Assembly (NCBI GenBank): GCA_036346355.1
Contig: CM070585.1
Span: 6,897,001-6,961,000, forward strand
From: Rhipidocladum racemiflorum
Taxonomy: Eukaryota; Streptophyta; Magnoliopsida; Poales; Poaceae
DNA: 64,000 nt
Reading direction: 5' to 3'
The position numbers and the translations under genes are program-made. Positions 1-9,343 of the stretch are shown here, piece by piece. Below the pieces are notes generated by a model. It worked only from the letters and a program-made list of their open reading frames with translations, was not told the DNA's origin and did no database searches. Position 1 is the first letter of the stretch. Each line of letters begins with the position of its first letter.

Positions 1-354
1 CGTGTGCCTACCTGACCCGAGCCACTACTTTCCGAGGCCCACACCGCCCGCACGCACAGGTCACTGACCTATGGGTCCGGCCTGCCAGTGATTGCGACCC
101 GTTTTCAAATGTGCACGCGCACAATTGCGAAAAGAAGCTTTCCAACTGAGAAAGCGCATTTTGGAATTTCCTTTTATTTAATCAAACCGAACCAATTCAT
201 TCCTTCATATCTTTTGAACCACAAATCCAAATTATATGAAATCAGTATCTAAATTCATAATAAATTCTGTAGTTTTAGAATATGAAAAAATATTTAAAAT
301 TTGGTCTCTATTTTAAATAAGAATTCAAATTTAATTATGAATTTGAATTATGCT
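1..354. other. Flank upstream of element A, no gene seen
   Basis: The first 120 bases are GC-rich and the rest is AT-rich. No open frame, repeat unit or RNA gene was recognised. The stretch ends where an LTR-like TGTTAGCACCC start appears, so it is the flank of that LTR or part of an older repeat. Confidence 0.4.
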
Positions 355-1087
355 TGTTAGCACCCAAAATTGGCCGACCGAAGCAGGTTCGGTCATGGTG
401 CGCGCCCGTAAAAGTGGTGCGAACCAGGTTGACCGTGGGCGACAAAACAGACAAGAACTAGGAGGGTGTAATCGGGCGAAGGACAAAAGGAAGGAGGACG
501 AGACGGATACGACGAGGATCCGATACGGTTGCTATTAGGAAAGAGAATGAAGTCAGGTGCCGATACGATCCAGGAGTCCATGACGGCCACGATCCAAGCC
601 GTCTGGGCTATAAGAAGAGGCGGCATGTTACAGAAGGGAGACATCCAACCAACCAATCAATCTACCGATTACCTTTATTTTTCTGCACTAGGAGTAGTTC
701 TCGTAGCTTTGTAATCTTTCCTCTGTAATTCACGTTGATCAATACAAGTTGTGCATCGCCGGTTATTGATCTCTACTGCGTTACACCCCACCAAGCTCTC
801 GTTTCTTCCGATCTTGTTGCGCATCCCCTTTTTAGAGAAACAAGCTTTTACCCCGTCTGATCGGCTCATGAGAGTGGATTAGATCTGTTTACCCGGTGTT
901 TGTACCGAACTAGCAAGGGCTGTATCGATACCAAGGCTCGGATCGTTCTCCCTAGGACAATCGTATTCGAGTACACGTCTCTTGTCGATTGTGTGATCAA
1001 ATCGGCTGGCACTCTCGCAACCCTTGAACCCGACGTTCTCGTGTGTTGGCGGCGATCAACCCGACGCTGCATTTTTCGGCGCCAGCA
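355..1087 (+). repeat. 5' LTR of Ty3/gypsy element A
   Basis: The segment starts with TGTTAGCACCCAAAATT, a start familiar from plant gypsy LTRs. It ends in CA about 6 bases before a primer-binding-like site. A polyadenylation-like stretch lies near 700-760. I saw no partner 3' LTR in the window, so the element is truncated or its other half lies elsewhere. The 5' edge is inferred from the TG start only; no target duplication can be tested. Confidence 0.5.
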
Positions 1088-1093
1088 TACCTT

Positions 1094-1111
1094 TGGCACG
1101 CCCGGTGGGAC
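1094..1111 (+). other. Primer-binding-like site of element A
   Basis: TGGCACGCCCGGTGGGAC starts with TGG and reads as the complement of a tRNA 3' end finishing in CGTGCCA. It lies just after the putative LTR and 15 bases before the gag start codon. The tRNA species was not identified. Confidence 0.5.
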
Positions 1112-1125
1112 ACGAAGAAACATCA

Positions 1126-2151
1126 ATGATGTCATCAGGAAAGACCGTCGCCCCTACTGACGTCAACAACGACGCAATAATCGTGCCGACCTTGGCCGAT
1201 TTAACACCAGAACAACGCCAAGAGATTGAAGATCAGAAGGCGGCGTTCGAGAAGATGATGCTAAGCTGCTTCCAGAAGACACGACGCGGTGTCACCCAAA
1301 AGATGGCGCTGCCCACGGTCAATTCTTCTAGAGCCATCGCCCCAAACACCAACGATGAACCTAGGGTAAGCCGATACATGCCCGTACAAGCAGAATTATC
1401 AAAAATGCTTAATCAGTCTATCAATCATGCGTTGCTGAACCAGACATCGGCTTTAGTCACCCCACTCAGGCTGTTGATATCTAACAGCATGAAGGAAGTA
1501 GCGCAGGAGCTTGTAACAACCAAAAACACTATTTGATCCACCACAGGCTCTCCCCACGTACCCGGTCTACTCAATCGGTCCCGGTACTCAGGGGCTAAAG
1601 CCGATGGTTGAAAATAAACCATCGGCCGCAATTATGACGCCTACACCACCACAGCTGACCGTCACCTTGCCTAGGGATCCTGGGACAAGCGAGGTCAGTT
1701 AGTACTATGCCCACACTGATGGCGCCAAAATAGGTGCCACGGTTAGCTCGGCCTCGAATGCGCAGCATTCACATCGGGTTGCTGCGTACACAGAACCTTT
1801 CATACTACAGCCAGATCCTGCGCGGCACCAAGTCATCGATTAGGAGGCCGGGCGGAATCACCGATAGCACAGACTGGTGGCACAACCCGAGTTTGCACTC
1901 GGGGGGCAGCGCCAGGTTCAGCCCGAGCTCCCGCTCGGGGAGCACCGCCACGACATGCCCGAGTTTGCACTCGAAGGGCATCGGCACGGACTAGGTTGGC
2001 CAGCACCCCCACCACCGGTCGCACCACCTAGAGAAACCGTCTGGATGGACGCGATCACAAACGTCCTGAGAGACCAGTTCGGCATCCAGCCAAGAGACCA
2101 AAGGAGTTTTTCTGTCTCGGTTATGGAGAGATTAGCGTTGATTATCGCAGG
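1126..2151 (+). pseudogene. Decayed gag N-terminal part of element A
   Basis: A Met-Met start at 1126 opens a frame of about 136 codons with a Glu/Lys-rich segment (LTPEQRQEIEDQKAAFEKM) typical of the leader part of plant gypsy Gag. The frame stops near 1536. Recognisable Gag-like text continues in other frames, including a Pro/Gln/His-rich repeat and WMDAITNVLRDQFGIQP, which resembles the segment before the Gag core. Stops and frameshifts make it non-functional. It is cut at 2152-2156 by insertion of element B. Assignment to Ty3/gypsy rests on wording and on the LTR/PBS context; the lineage was not determined. Confidence 0.5.
1886..1990 (+). repeat. Coding minisatellite in gag A
   Basis: Three imperfect repeats of about 40-48 bases, centred on CCCGAGTTTGCACTCG-like cores. 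They encode the related peptides PEFALGGQR, PELPLGEHRH and PEFALEGHRH. The period is a multiple of three, so the frame is kept through the array. Confidence 0.6.
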
Positions 2152-2156
2152 GTAAG

Positions 2157-2732
2157 TGTGGGATGTTAGAGACAGGGGTCCCGCAAGAGGGGCCTACACC
2201 CGACTGGGCTTGACGGGCGGATTCGAAAGCCCAAAGCCCAGAAGCACCACGACGGGCCCGGAGGGGGTTTTCGACTTGTTCCCCAAGGCAATTCTCGATC
2301 CTTCTGGAAGCTTCGCCACGCCCGAACAACCCGCCAAGAACGAAGCATGCACCGACATCGCCAGAGCTGCATGGATGCCGAACGACAAGGCGGCAGGCGT
2401 GGGTCGGAGAAAGCATAACCACCTCTCCAAGACGTAGAGCGCGAGGGCGGATAAGGACAAGGCACATGTCGGCCAGGCCACCATGTTCAGGGCCCGGTGG
2501 CGCCCATCTATCATGTACCCTTCCCCCAGTATATAAGGGGAGGAGGGAGAAACAAGAAAAGGAGGCTCACAAGATATCCAAGAACACAGGACTAGGGTAT
2601 TATCTCCTCCGAGAGAGCCCGAACCTGTCTAAAAACAGATTGCCCTCGCACCCTGTGTTACCATCAAGCTCAGATCCCGCACAAATCCCCTAGAATCACA
2701 AATCTTATTGCCGGCGAAACCGATCGTCGACA
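2157..2732 (+). repeat. 5' LTR of element B
   Basis: 576 bp, TGTGGGATG to CGTCGACA. It matches 12997-13565 over its length with scattered substitutions and short indels. It is preceded by GTAAG and followed immediately by a second GTAAG. In isolation it would look like a solo LTR, but the copied flank beyond it (2733-3004) argues for rearrangement of a complete element. Confidence 0.8.
2530..2538 (+). promoter_or_regulatory. TATA box in LTR of element B
   Basis: ATATAAGGG follows a CCCCCAGT stretch and precedes the purine-rich leader of the LTR, a normal position for the U3/R junction. The 3' LTR has a degraded version (GATATAAGG near 13364). Confidence 0.55.
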
Positions 2733-3004
2733 GTAAGTCTCTTTTTCTCCTAGGAACTCATAGCGGAGGGCGGAGGCCCTGTGGAAGACGTTTCATCTCC
2801 ACCTGAAGCGGGTTCTTAGAGAGTCCTGATCCATCTAGAAGATCAGAAAAATTCCCAGATTTTCCTCAATTCCTCCTTGTTCATTGTCCTTGAAGAGAGC
2901 TTCCAAGGGATCCTTAAACATGAAATACGAGAAAATAGACTCTTCATGTCCATCTTAGGGTTTAGCCTCTATAGCTGTGGTGATCCATATAATTAACCCC
3001 AGAT
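2733..3004 (+). repeat. Copy of 3' flank placed inside element B
   Basis: From GTAAGTCTCTTTTTCTC to CCCCAGAT this stretch is nearly identical to 13566-13837, which lies outside the 3' LTR. A 25 bp string at 2854-2878 recurs at 2998-3022 exactly at the junction with gag, which points to template switching at microhomology. Its own origin is unknown. Confidence 0.8.
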
Positions 3005-3133
3005 TTTCCTCAATTCCTCCTTCCGCGAGATCGCGAAGTACGCCAAGCGCGATCCCCTCCGCGTCGATCACCACCCGGGGGGTGTCGCGGGGTCATCGAA
3101 GGGGTTCGCGCGTTTACCCCTCACCTACGCCGA

Positions 3134-3973
3134 GTGGTTTGGCCTGATGGATTTAATCCTAAAGGCATCACTAGGTTCGACGGTGAGAGGGACCCGGAGG
3201 CTTGGCTACAAGTATATGCTCACAGCGTCGGGGCCGCCGGGGATCGAAGTAATGGCAAACTACTTGCCGGTTACCCTCTCGCCCCTGGCCCAAGCATGGC
3301 TCACCGGACTTCCAGCGAACTCTATAGATTCCTGGAGAGATCTGTGTGAGCAGTTCATTTCAAATTTCCAAGGCACTTACGAGCGCCCAGGCACCCCTTG
3401 GGACCTGTACCAGCTACACCAAAGGAGGAACGAACCCCTCCAGGAGTTCGTCAAGCGCTTCATGCACAGGAAAAGCACCGTTCGGGATGTCACAGATGCG
3501 ATTGTGATAGCTGCCTTCCAGAAGGGAATCAGCGACCCCGACCTCATCAAGAAGATGTCCCGGAAGCCACCCACGTCGGTCCGGGAGCTGTTCACCCTAG
3601 CGGACCGTTACGCGTCAGCCTCCGAGGCTCTGGCGGAACGGCGTGACGAGGGGAAGGATCAGCCGAACCCCGGTGGAAAGAAAAGAAGCGCAGGGTGAAG
3701 AGCCGTGGCGCCGCCGCACCAACTCACCCTCGCGCCCTCAAAGAGGATGGATATGATAAGGTTATGAACTCACTTTGCCCTTTCCATCCGAAGGGGAGGC
3801 ATGCCGCCAAAGACTGCTTCACCCTAAAGAGGTTCGCCCGCGAGAGCAAGAAGCAGGCTAGACAAGGTCCGAGTGGGCACGCCGCCAACAAGCCACCTCC
3901 CCCCCGAAGCCGAGGACTATCAGGAAGCCGATCTCGAGCTCAACTACATATTCGGGGGCTCAGCTGCATATGA
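3134..3973 (+). pseudogene. Gag of element B, N-terminus missing, frameshifted
   Basis: This encodes the structural capsid protein. The first readable part (DGERDPEAWLQVY) is in one frame, and the capsid core (from about 3240 to 3698, including SWRDLCEQFISNF and FQKGISDPDLIKKM) is in another. A zinc-knuckle-like CPFHPKGRHAAKDC follows near 3776. The knuckle is the C-x-x-H type typical of Tat Gag rather than canonical CCHC. The N-terminal part and start codon are absent because the junction at 3022 cuts straight into gag. At least two frameshifts are present. Confidence 0.75.
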
Positions 3974-4730
3974 GTCCAAGCGAAAGCAAAAGCTCACCGC
4001 CCGGGACATCTATGCGGTGCAGCCGGAAACGCCCCAATATGTACGCTGGTCCGAGGTCGCGATAACCTACGACCGCTCGGATCACCCGGATCACGTCCCG
4101 TTCCCCGACAGGTATCCTCTCGTCTTGGCGCCCGTCGTCCGCGGCATCAAGCTCAAGAGGGTATTGATCGACGGCGGGAGCGGGCTCAATGTCCTCTTTG
4201 TCAAAACTCTTGACGATATGGGGATTCCACGGTCGGAGCTAAAGCGCGGATCGTCGCCTTTCCACGGTGTCATACCTGGAACTTCAGCGACACCACTCGG
4301 ACAAATCACCCTGCCGGTCACTTTCGGCGCAAGGGAGAATTACCGGACAGAGAACCTTGGCTTCGAGGTGGCAGATTTTGCAACAGCATACCATGCCATC
4401 TTGGGGAGACCAGCGCTGGCCAAGTTCATGGTAGTACCCCACTACACGTACTTGACATTGAAGATGCCAGGGCCGAGTGGTATCATCGCTCTGCGCGGTG
4501 ACATGAAGCAGTCTTTTTCCTGTGACAGGGAAAGCTGCGAGATGGCCGAGTCCCTGGAGGCGCTAGCGGGTCGGGAGGGATCCGGCGAGAAGCGGATTCG
4601 AGAAGCCGGAAGCGGCGTCCCCCGCAAAGCGCGAAGCCGGATTGGCCCAAGAAGGTACCAAAAGAATCCTCCTCGACCCATCCGATCCGTCGCGAACCAC
4701 TTTGGTGGAGACAGGCTCGAGAACAAATAG
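3873..4730 (+). pseudogene. Protease region of element B
   Basis: An open frame of 285 codons with the aspartic protease active-site segment VLIDGGSGLNVLFVKTL at about residues 95-111, followed by LGRPALAKFM. Most retroviral-like proteases have DTG or DSG. DGG is what I know from the Tat group, so it is not a defect by itself. The frame overlaps the end of gag and closes with TAG before the RT. It is open over its length, but it is cut off from RT by frame changes. Confidence 0.7.
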
Positions 4731-5640
4731 GAGGGCGTGCTCGTCACTTTCTGCGCGCGAATAAAGACGTCTTCGCCTGGAAGCCGTCGGATATGCCCGG
4801 AGTTCCCAGGGAGGTGATCGAGCACGCATTGAATGTAGACCAATCGGCCAGGCCAGTCAAGCATAGGCTGCGACGATTCGCCCAAGACCGCCGACAGGCT
4901 ATCGAGGAGGAGATTACAAAGTCGCTAGCCGCAGCTTCATCAAAGAAGTGTATCATCCCGATCGTTGGCAAACCCTGTACTTGTCCGTAAGAAGAATAAA
5001 AGTGGCGCATGTGTGTTGATTACACCGACCTCAACAAGGCTTGTCCGAAAGATCCCTTTGGTCTCCCTCGTATTGATCGGGTGGTAGACTCCTTTGCCGG
5101 ATCCCAACTACTTAGTTTTACGGGCGCCTACTCGGCTATCATCAAATCCGGCCGAGAGGAGGATTGCGAGAAGACCTTGTTTATCACCCCGTTCGAGCAT
5201 ATTGCTACATCACCATGCCGCTTGGGTGAAGAACGCCGGGCGCTACTTATCGCCGATACAGCGGTGTTTTCACCATCAGCTTGGACGCAACGTGGAAGCT
5301 TATGTGGATGATATAGTGGTCAAAACCGAGGCAGAAGACAGCCTCACCTCCGGCCTGGCCAAGACGTTCGCAAGTTTGAGGGCTGCCTGGATGAGGCTAA
5401 ACCCCGAGAAGTGTGTTTTCGGAGTGTCCTCCGGGAAGCTACTCGGGTTCATTGTCTCTCATCGCGGTATCGAGCCGAACTCGGAGAAAATCGGGGCCAT
5501 CATGAGGATGGCCCCACCTACCAGCCAAAAAGAGGTCCAAAAGCTCCTTTGGGTGCATGGTAGCGCTTGGCGAGGTTTATCTCACGGTTGGGAGTTCGGG
5601 AATGCCTTTCTTCAAGCTCCTCAAGAAGCGGGACCGCTTT
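4731..5640 (+). pseudogene. Reverse transcriptase of element B, broken
   Basis: The N-terminal part reads KDVFAWKPSDMPGV and KHRLRRFAQDR, then after a frameshift MCVDYTDLNKACPKDPFGLP, and later the polymerase motif YVDDIVVKT near 5306-5332. The catalytic Asp of motif A (usually F-x-D-A-Y-S) is replaced: the sequence reads SFTGAYSAI near 5116. Frames change at least three times. The family is clear and the enzyme is dead. Confidence 0.75.
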
Positions 5641-6560
5641 GAATGGACAATGGAGGCGCAGCAAGCCTTTGAAGAGCTCAAGGTGTTCCTCTCCACCTCC
5701 AATTCTAGCCTCACGGTGCAAGGTGAACCTCTCCTGCTCTACATAGCGGCGACAACTCATGTAGTCGCAGTGATAGAAGTGGAGCGTGAAGAATCGTGAC
5801 ACCGCGACGTCGTGCAACGACCGGTTTATATTGTCGGCGAAGTCTTTGGCGAATCCAAGACGCGATATCCTCAAATCCGTAGGCTGCCAGACGCCATTTT
5901 GATCTCGTCACGGAAGCTGAAGCATTATTTCCAAGGACATTCGATTTCAGTAGTGACTTCTTTCCCCGTGGGAGAGGTCCTCCGTAATCGGGAAACTACT
6001 GGAAGAATTTCAAAGTGGGCAGCCGAGCTGGGAACTTTCGACGTCTCGTTCAAGCCGCACACCGCTGTCAAGTCCCAGGCTTTGGCCGACTTTACGGCCG
6101 AGTGGACCGAATCCCAGGCTCCCCGCACGGAAGAAGAGCCAGAATATTGGATCATGCACTTCGATGGATCCCTCATGCTTGGAGGAGCAGGGGCGGGAAT
6201 CCTCCTTGTCTCGCCTAAAGGTGACAGGTTGAAGTATGTCCTTCGGATTCACTTCCCGGCCTCGAACAATGCCGCAGAGTACGAGGCTCTCATCCATGGG
6301 CTCCGCATCGCCATATCACTTTCGAATCCGACGGCAATTTGGCGGTTCGGGCGACTCCAGTTGGTGGTGAACCAAGTACGAAGGATCTGTCGTGGCGTGG
6401 ATCGTACCATGACGGCATCTTGCCAAAGAAGTCCGAGAATTGGAAGGCAAGTTTGACGGCCTGGAGTGGTTCATGTCCTCCGCCGCAATAATGAGGCGGC
6501 CGACGAGTTGGCTAAAATGGGAGCCACTCGGCAGATATCCCGAGTGGTATCTTCGCACAG
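5557..6560 (+). pseudogene. Dual RNase H region of element B
   Basis: The first domain follows RT (FEWTMEAQQAFEELKVFL, then KLKHYFQGHSISVVT) and represents the usual Ty3 RNase H and connection. A second RNase H-like domain starts near 6130 with YWIMHFDGSLMLGGAGAG and continues to NNAAEYEALIHGL. This is the additional archaeal-type RNase H known from Tat elements. The Asp expected in the third motif is lost near 6345-6360 (RFGRLQLVVNQV). Frames break near 5799 and 6460, and the end of the domain reads VVHVLRRNNEAADELAKMG in another frame. Confidence 0.7.
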
Positions 6561-6769
6561 GATCTTCACGAGCCAACCGTTGCAAAACGACAAGAGCCGA
6601 GTAAGGAACACGGGACCGGGTCCCGCTCATCGATCCCGACCGACTACCCGCACCTTAATTATCTCATGAAGGACAAACTCCTGAGCGACCACCCTGGCAG
6701 AGCGCGTCTCCCGACAAGCCAAATCCTACGTGGTGGTGGGCGACGAGCTCTTCCTAAGAGTGCCTCAGT

Positions 6770-7865
6770 GTCCTTAGGCGGTGTATTTCGGGACAAGTGG
6801 GAAGAGAGCTGCTCCAAGAAATCCACTCGGGGATGTGTGGCCATCATGCGGCATCAAGCGCCTTGGTTGGGAAAGCCTACCGACAGGGCTTCTTCCGCCA
6901 ACGGGCGATAACGGATGCCAAGGAGATCGCTCGAACCTGCGAGGGCTGCCGATTCTATGCAAGACAGACACACTTGCCGCAAGACAGAGCTACAGACTAT
7001 ACCCATCTCTTGGCCCTTCGCAGTCTGGGGGCTCGATTTAGTGGGCCCGCTCAAGAAGGCTCAAGGTGGTTTCGCCTACCTCTTCGTAGCTATTGACAAG
7101 TTCACCAAGTGGATCGAAGCCAAACCAGTCACCACTATCACTGCGGCTAAGGCCAAGGAGTTCTTCCAGGATATCGTGGTCAGATTCGGAGTGCCCAACC
7201 GGATCATCACGGACAACGGCACCCAATTCAGGAGTGAAGAATTCCAAGAATGGTGCGAAGGCGTCGGGATCAAGATCTGCTTCGCCTCGGTGGCTCACCC
7301 ACGAAGCAATGGGCAGGTGGAGCGAGCTAACGGTCTGGTCCTCCAAGGCCTCAAGGCCAGGATCTTCGACCGACTCAAACCATATGCTGCCCGATGGGTG
7401 AAGGAGTTACCGTCGGTACTCTGGGGACTCAGAACCACTCCCAACCGAGCAACTGGCCAAACCCCCTTTTTCTTGGTCTACGGCGCAGAGGCGGTTCTGC
7501 CGACCGAGCTAGGGTTCGAATCCGCGAGGGTTCGGAATTACAACGAAGCCGAGTCCGAGGGAAGCCGAGTGGTGGAACTTGATCAACTCGAGGAAGCTCG
7601 GAACGTTGCAGCCATCCAGTCGGCTAAGTACCTCCAGGGGCTTCGGCGTTACCACTCTCGCAATGTCAGAGGAAGAACCTTTTCAAAAGGAGATCTGGTC
7701 CTGAGGAGGAATCAGAAAAGCGAGCACAAGATCTCTCCAATTTGGGAAGGTCCGTACGTTGTGGAGAAGATGGTCCGGCCAGGTGCTTATCGACTTAGGC
7801 GTGAAGACGGCGAGATTTTGGCGAATGCTTGGAACGCCGAACAGCTCCGTCGCTTCTACGCATAA
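6770..7865 (+). pseudogene. Integrase of element B
   Basis: The zinc-binding part is readable near 6820-6970 (SGMCGHHAASSA and CEGCRFYARQTHLP, an HHCC set). The catalytic core is open from 6915 to 7865: first Asp in GLDLVGPLKK, second in RIITDNGTQF, Glu in GQVERANGL. All three catalytic residues are present. The C-terminal part runs through GDLVLRRNQ and WEGPYVVEKM to the stop at 7863. The core is the best preserved part of the element, but the upstream polyprotein is broken, so it cannot be made as part of Pol. Confidence 0.75.
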
Positions 7866-8418
7866 GTTATGTACCCGACTCTCACATACTGAATAAAATG
7901 GTGATCCCCTTTTATTTTCAAGCCCTCTTGTGTAATGGTAGTCCCGAGTGGTTATTACCCGACCGTGTAACGCCTAAACCTGGACGCTGGTACAAAACGC
8001 ACGGAAATAAAAACGCGATGAGCACAAAACTCCGCGGTTTATACCAACGCCGCATAACGGAATGGGTAGAAAGCACTAACCACTCGGGGACTACAATTCA
8101 CAGCGCGAGAATCTAACCGAGATTTACTCGATCGAGAGTTTCTAGCCGTCAAAGCTCGTGCCCAGCGCCTGCGTTCTTTGGTAATCGAGCAACCGACTAG
8201 AAACGATTGATCGGGCGGAACCTAAACTCGGAATAAACATGACGGCATAGATTGGACAAGATTCCACATTTTATTCATAGTATTAGTAATTTACACTACT
8301 AACTTTCTTTTTTTCTTTTTCTCGCGCTAAAAAAAAAAGGGGGGGAAGGCGGGGCGGCTCCTGCCAACCTCTTCTTCTTCTTGCCGCTTTGGGAGGCTCG
8401 GGAGAGAGGTCGTCGGGA
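7866..8418. other. Untranslated region after pol of element B
   Basis: No open frame of note. The stretch lies between the integrase stop and the end of the first antisense ORF, and probably holds the convergent 3' ends of both. A homopolymer-rich patch (poly-A next to poly-G) is at 8329-8346. Confidence 0.5.
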
Positions 8419-8760
8419 TCAGACGCGACGCGAGCGACGTAGCGCTGCTAGGATCTCGTCCTCAACCACCCAAAGGGGTGGTATGAGGCGAACGAGAGTC
8501 CTGATGGCCAGGTCGTCGCGGCGCTCGCGCCCGATCATCTCCATGATGATCTCAGCCACCTCGTGGAGCCCCGGAGCCACCTCAAGCAAGGCGGCCACTA
8601 CGGCGGCGTCGCTGGCGGCTCCTTCCTCCTCCTCTGCCTCTAAAGTGGCGAAGTCGACCTCCTCCCAAAACTCTGCCTCCTCCCAGTTATAGAGTAGCCC
8701 GAAGAATCGCTGGCGGAAGAATGCCGCATAGGGGCCAACGAACCTCCTCATGCTAGCCAT
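8419..8760 (-). CDS. Small antisense ORF of element B
   Basis: A minus-strand frame begins MASMRRFVGPYAAFF at 8760 and runs 114 codons, with an acidic centre (EEEEGAASDA) and an Arg-rich end. An in-frame upstream Met (8838) would add 26 mostly Phe/Ser residues, but it lies at the TATA-like box, so 8760 is preferred. It has no domain I recognise. It sits about 80 bp downstream (minus strand) of a TTATAAATGGG box. It is intact, unlike pol, but that may be chance for a short frame. Confidence 0.45.
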   Translation of the reverse strand: MASMRRFVGPYAAFFRQRFFGLLYNWEEAEFWEEVDFATLEAEEEEGAASDAAVVAALLEVAPGLHEVAEIIMEMIGRERRDDLAIRTLVRLIPPLWVVEDEILAALRRSRRV

Positions 8761-8833
8761 GGAGGAAGGCTGGGAGGAAAGAAAGAGGAAGAAGAAGAAG
8801 AAGAAGGAGACGATCGCTCGAGGGCGGTGACGT

Positions 8834-8846
8834 CCCATTTATAACC
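8834..8846 (-). promoter_or_regulatory. TATA-like box of small antisense ORF
   Basis: On the minus strand this reads GGTTATAAATGGG, about 75 bases before the Met at 8760. Nearly the same core (TTATAAATGAG) lies before the large antisense ORF of the same element. Confidence 0.5.
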
Positions 8847-9343
8847 TGTGCACTGCTCCGAATCGAGGCGACGCCATTCAAAGACGCAAAAGACGGCGAC
8901 GCGCCAAGGATCGACAATTCGTTCGAGTACCAAGGAAAATCGATGCGTTGAACAAAATCAAGGAGCATTTCGCGGACACATGTCATGAGCGGTTCAAGCT
9001 CATTCGGCCTTCCCGCTTAATTCTACCAAATTAAGCGAAAAAGCCCGGGTGGAGAGCTAGCAAAGCAGCGCAAGCCTGGGGCTAAACCACTCACCAGGTG
9101 GCCACAACGTAAGTCCGGCCTCGAGAGCTGCACACCACCTCTCGGAAAAGCGTGTCTGGGGCAAGAAAGCCACGGGCCAAGACCACTGGCGCCTAGGAGC
9201 CAAACCAGTCGGTGAAACCCACCCGAGAAAGGCGCAACGGGATCCAAAAAGGCTGTAGGCCTATATTCTAGCAACTCGCACAAAGGAGAAGGAGTGAAAG
9301 AGGTGAAGCCCACTCACGGAGGACAATACAGCACAAATTATAT

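Noticed and set aside
2157..2732. Reading the first LTR of element B as a separate solo LTR
   Set aside because: It is flanked by GTAAG on both sides, but the second copy at 12997 has the same downstream 272 bp. One insertion with a copied flank explains all ends with fewer events.
8787..8806. GAAGAAGAAG run near the small antisense ORF
   Set aside because: A short trinucleotide microsatellite in the antisense leader, with no further meaning seen.
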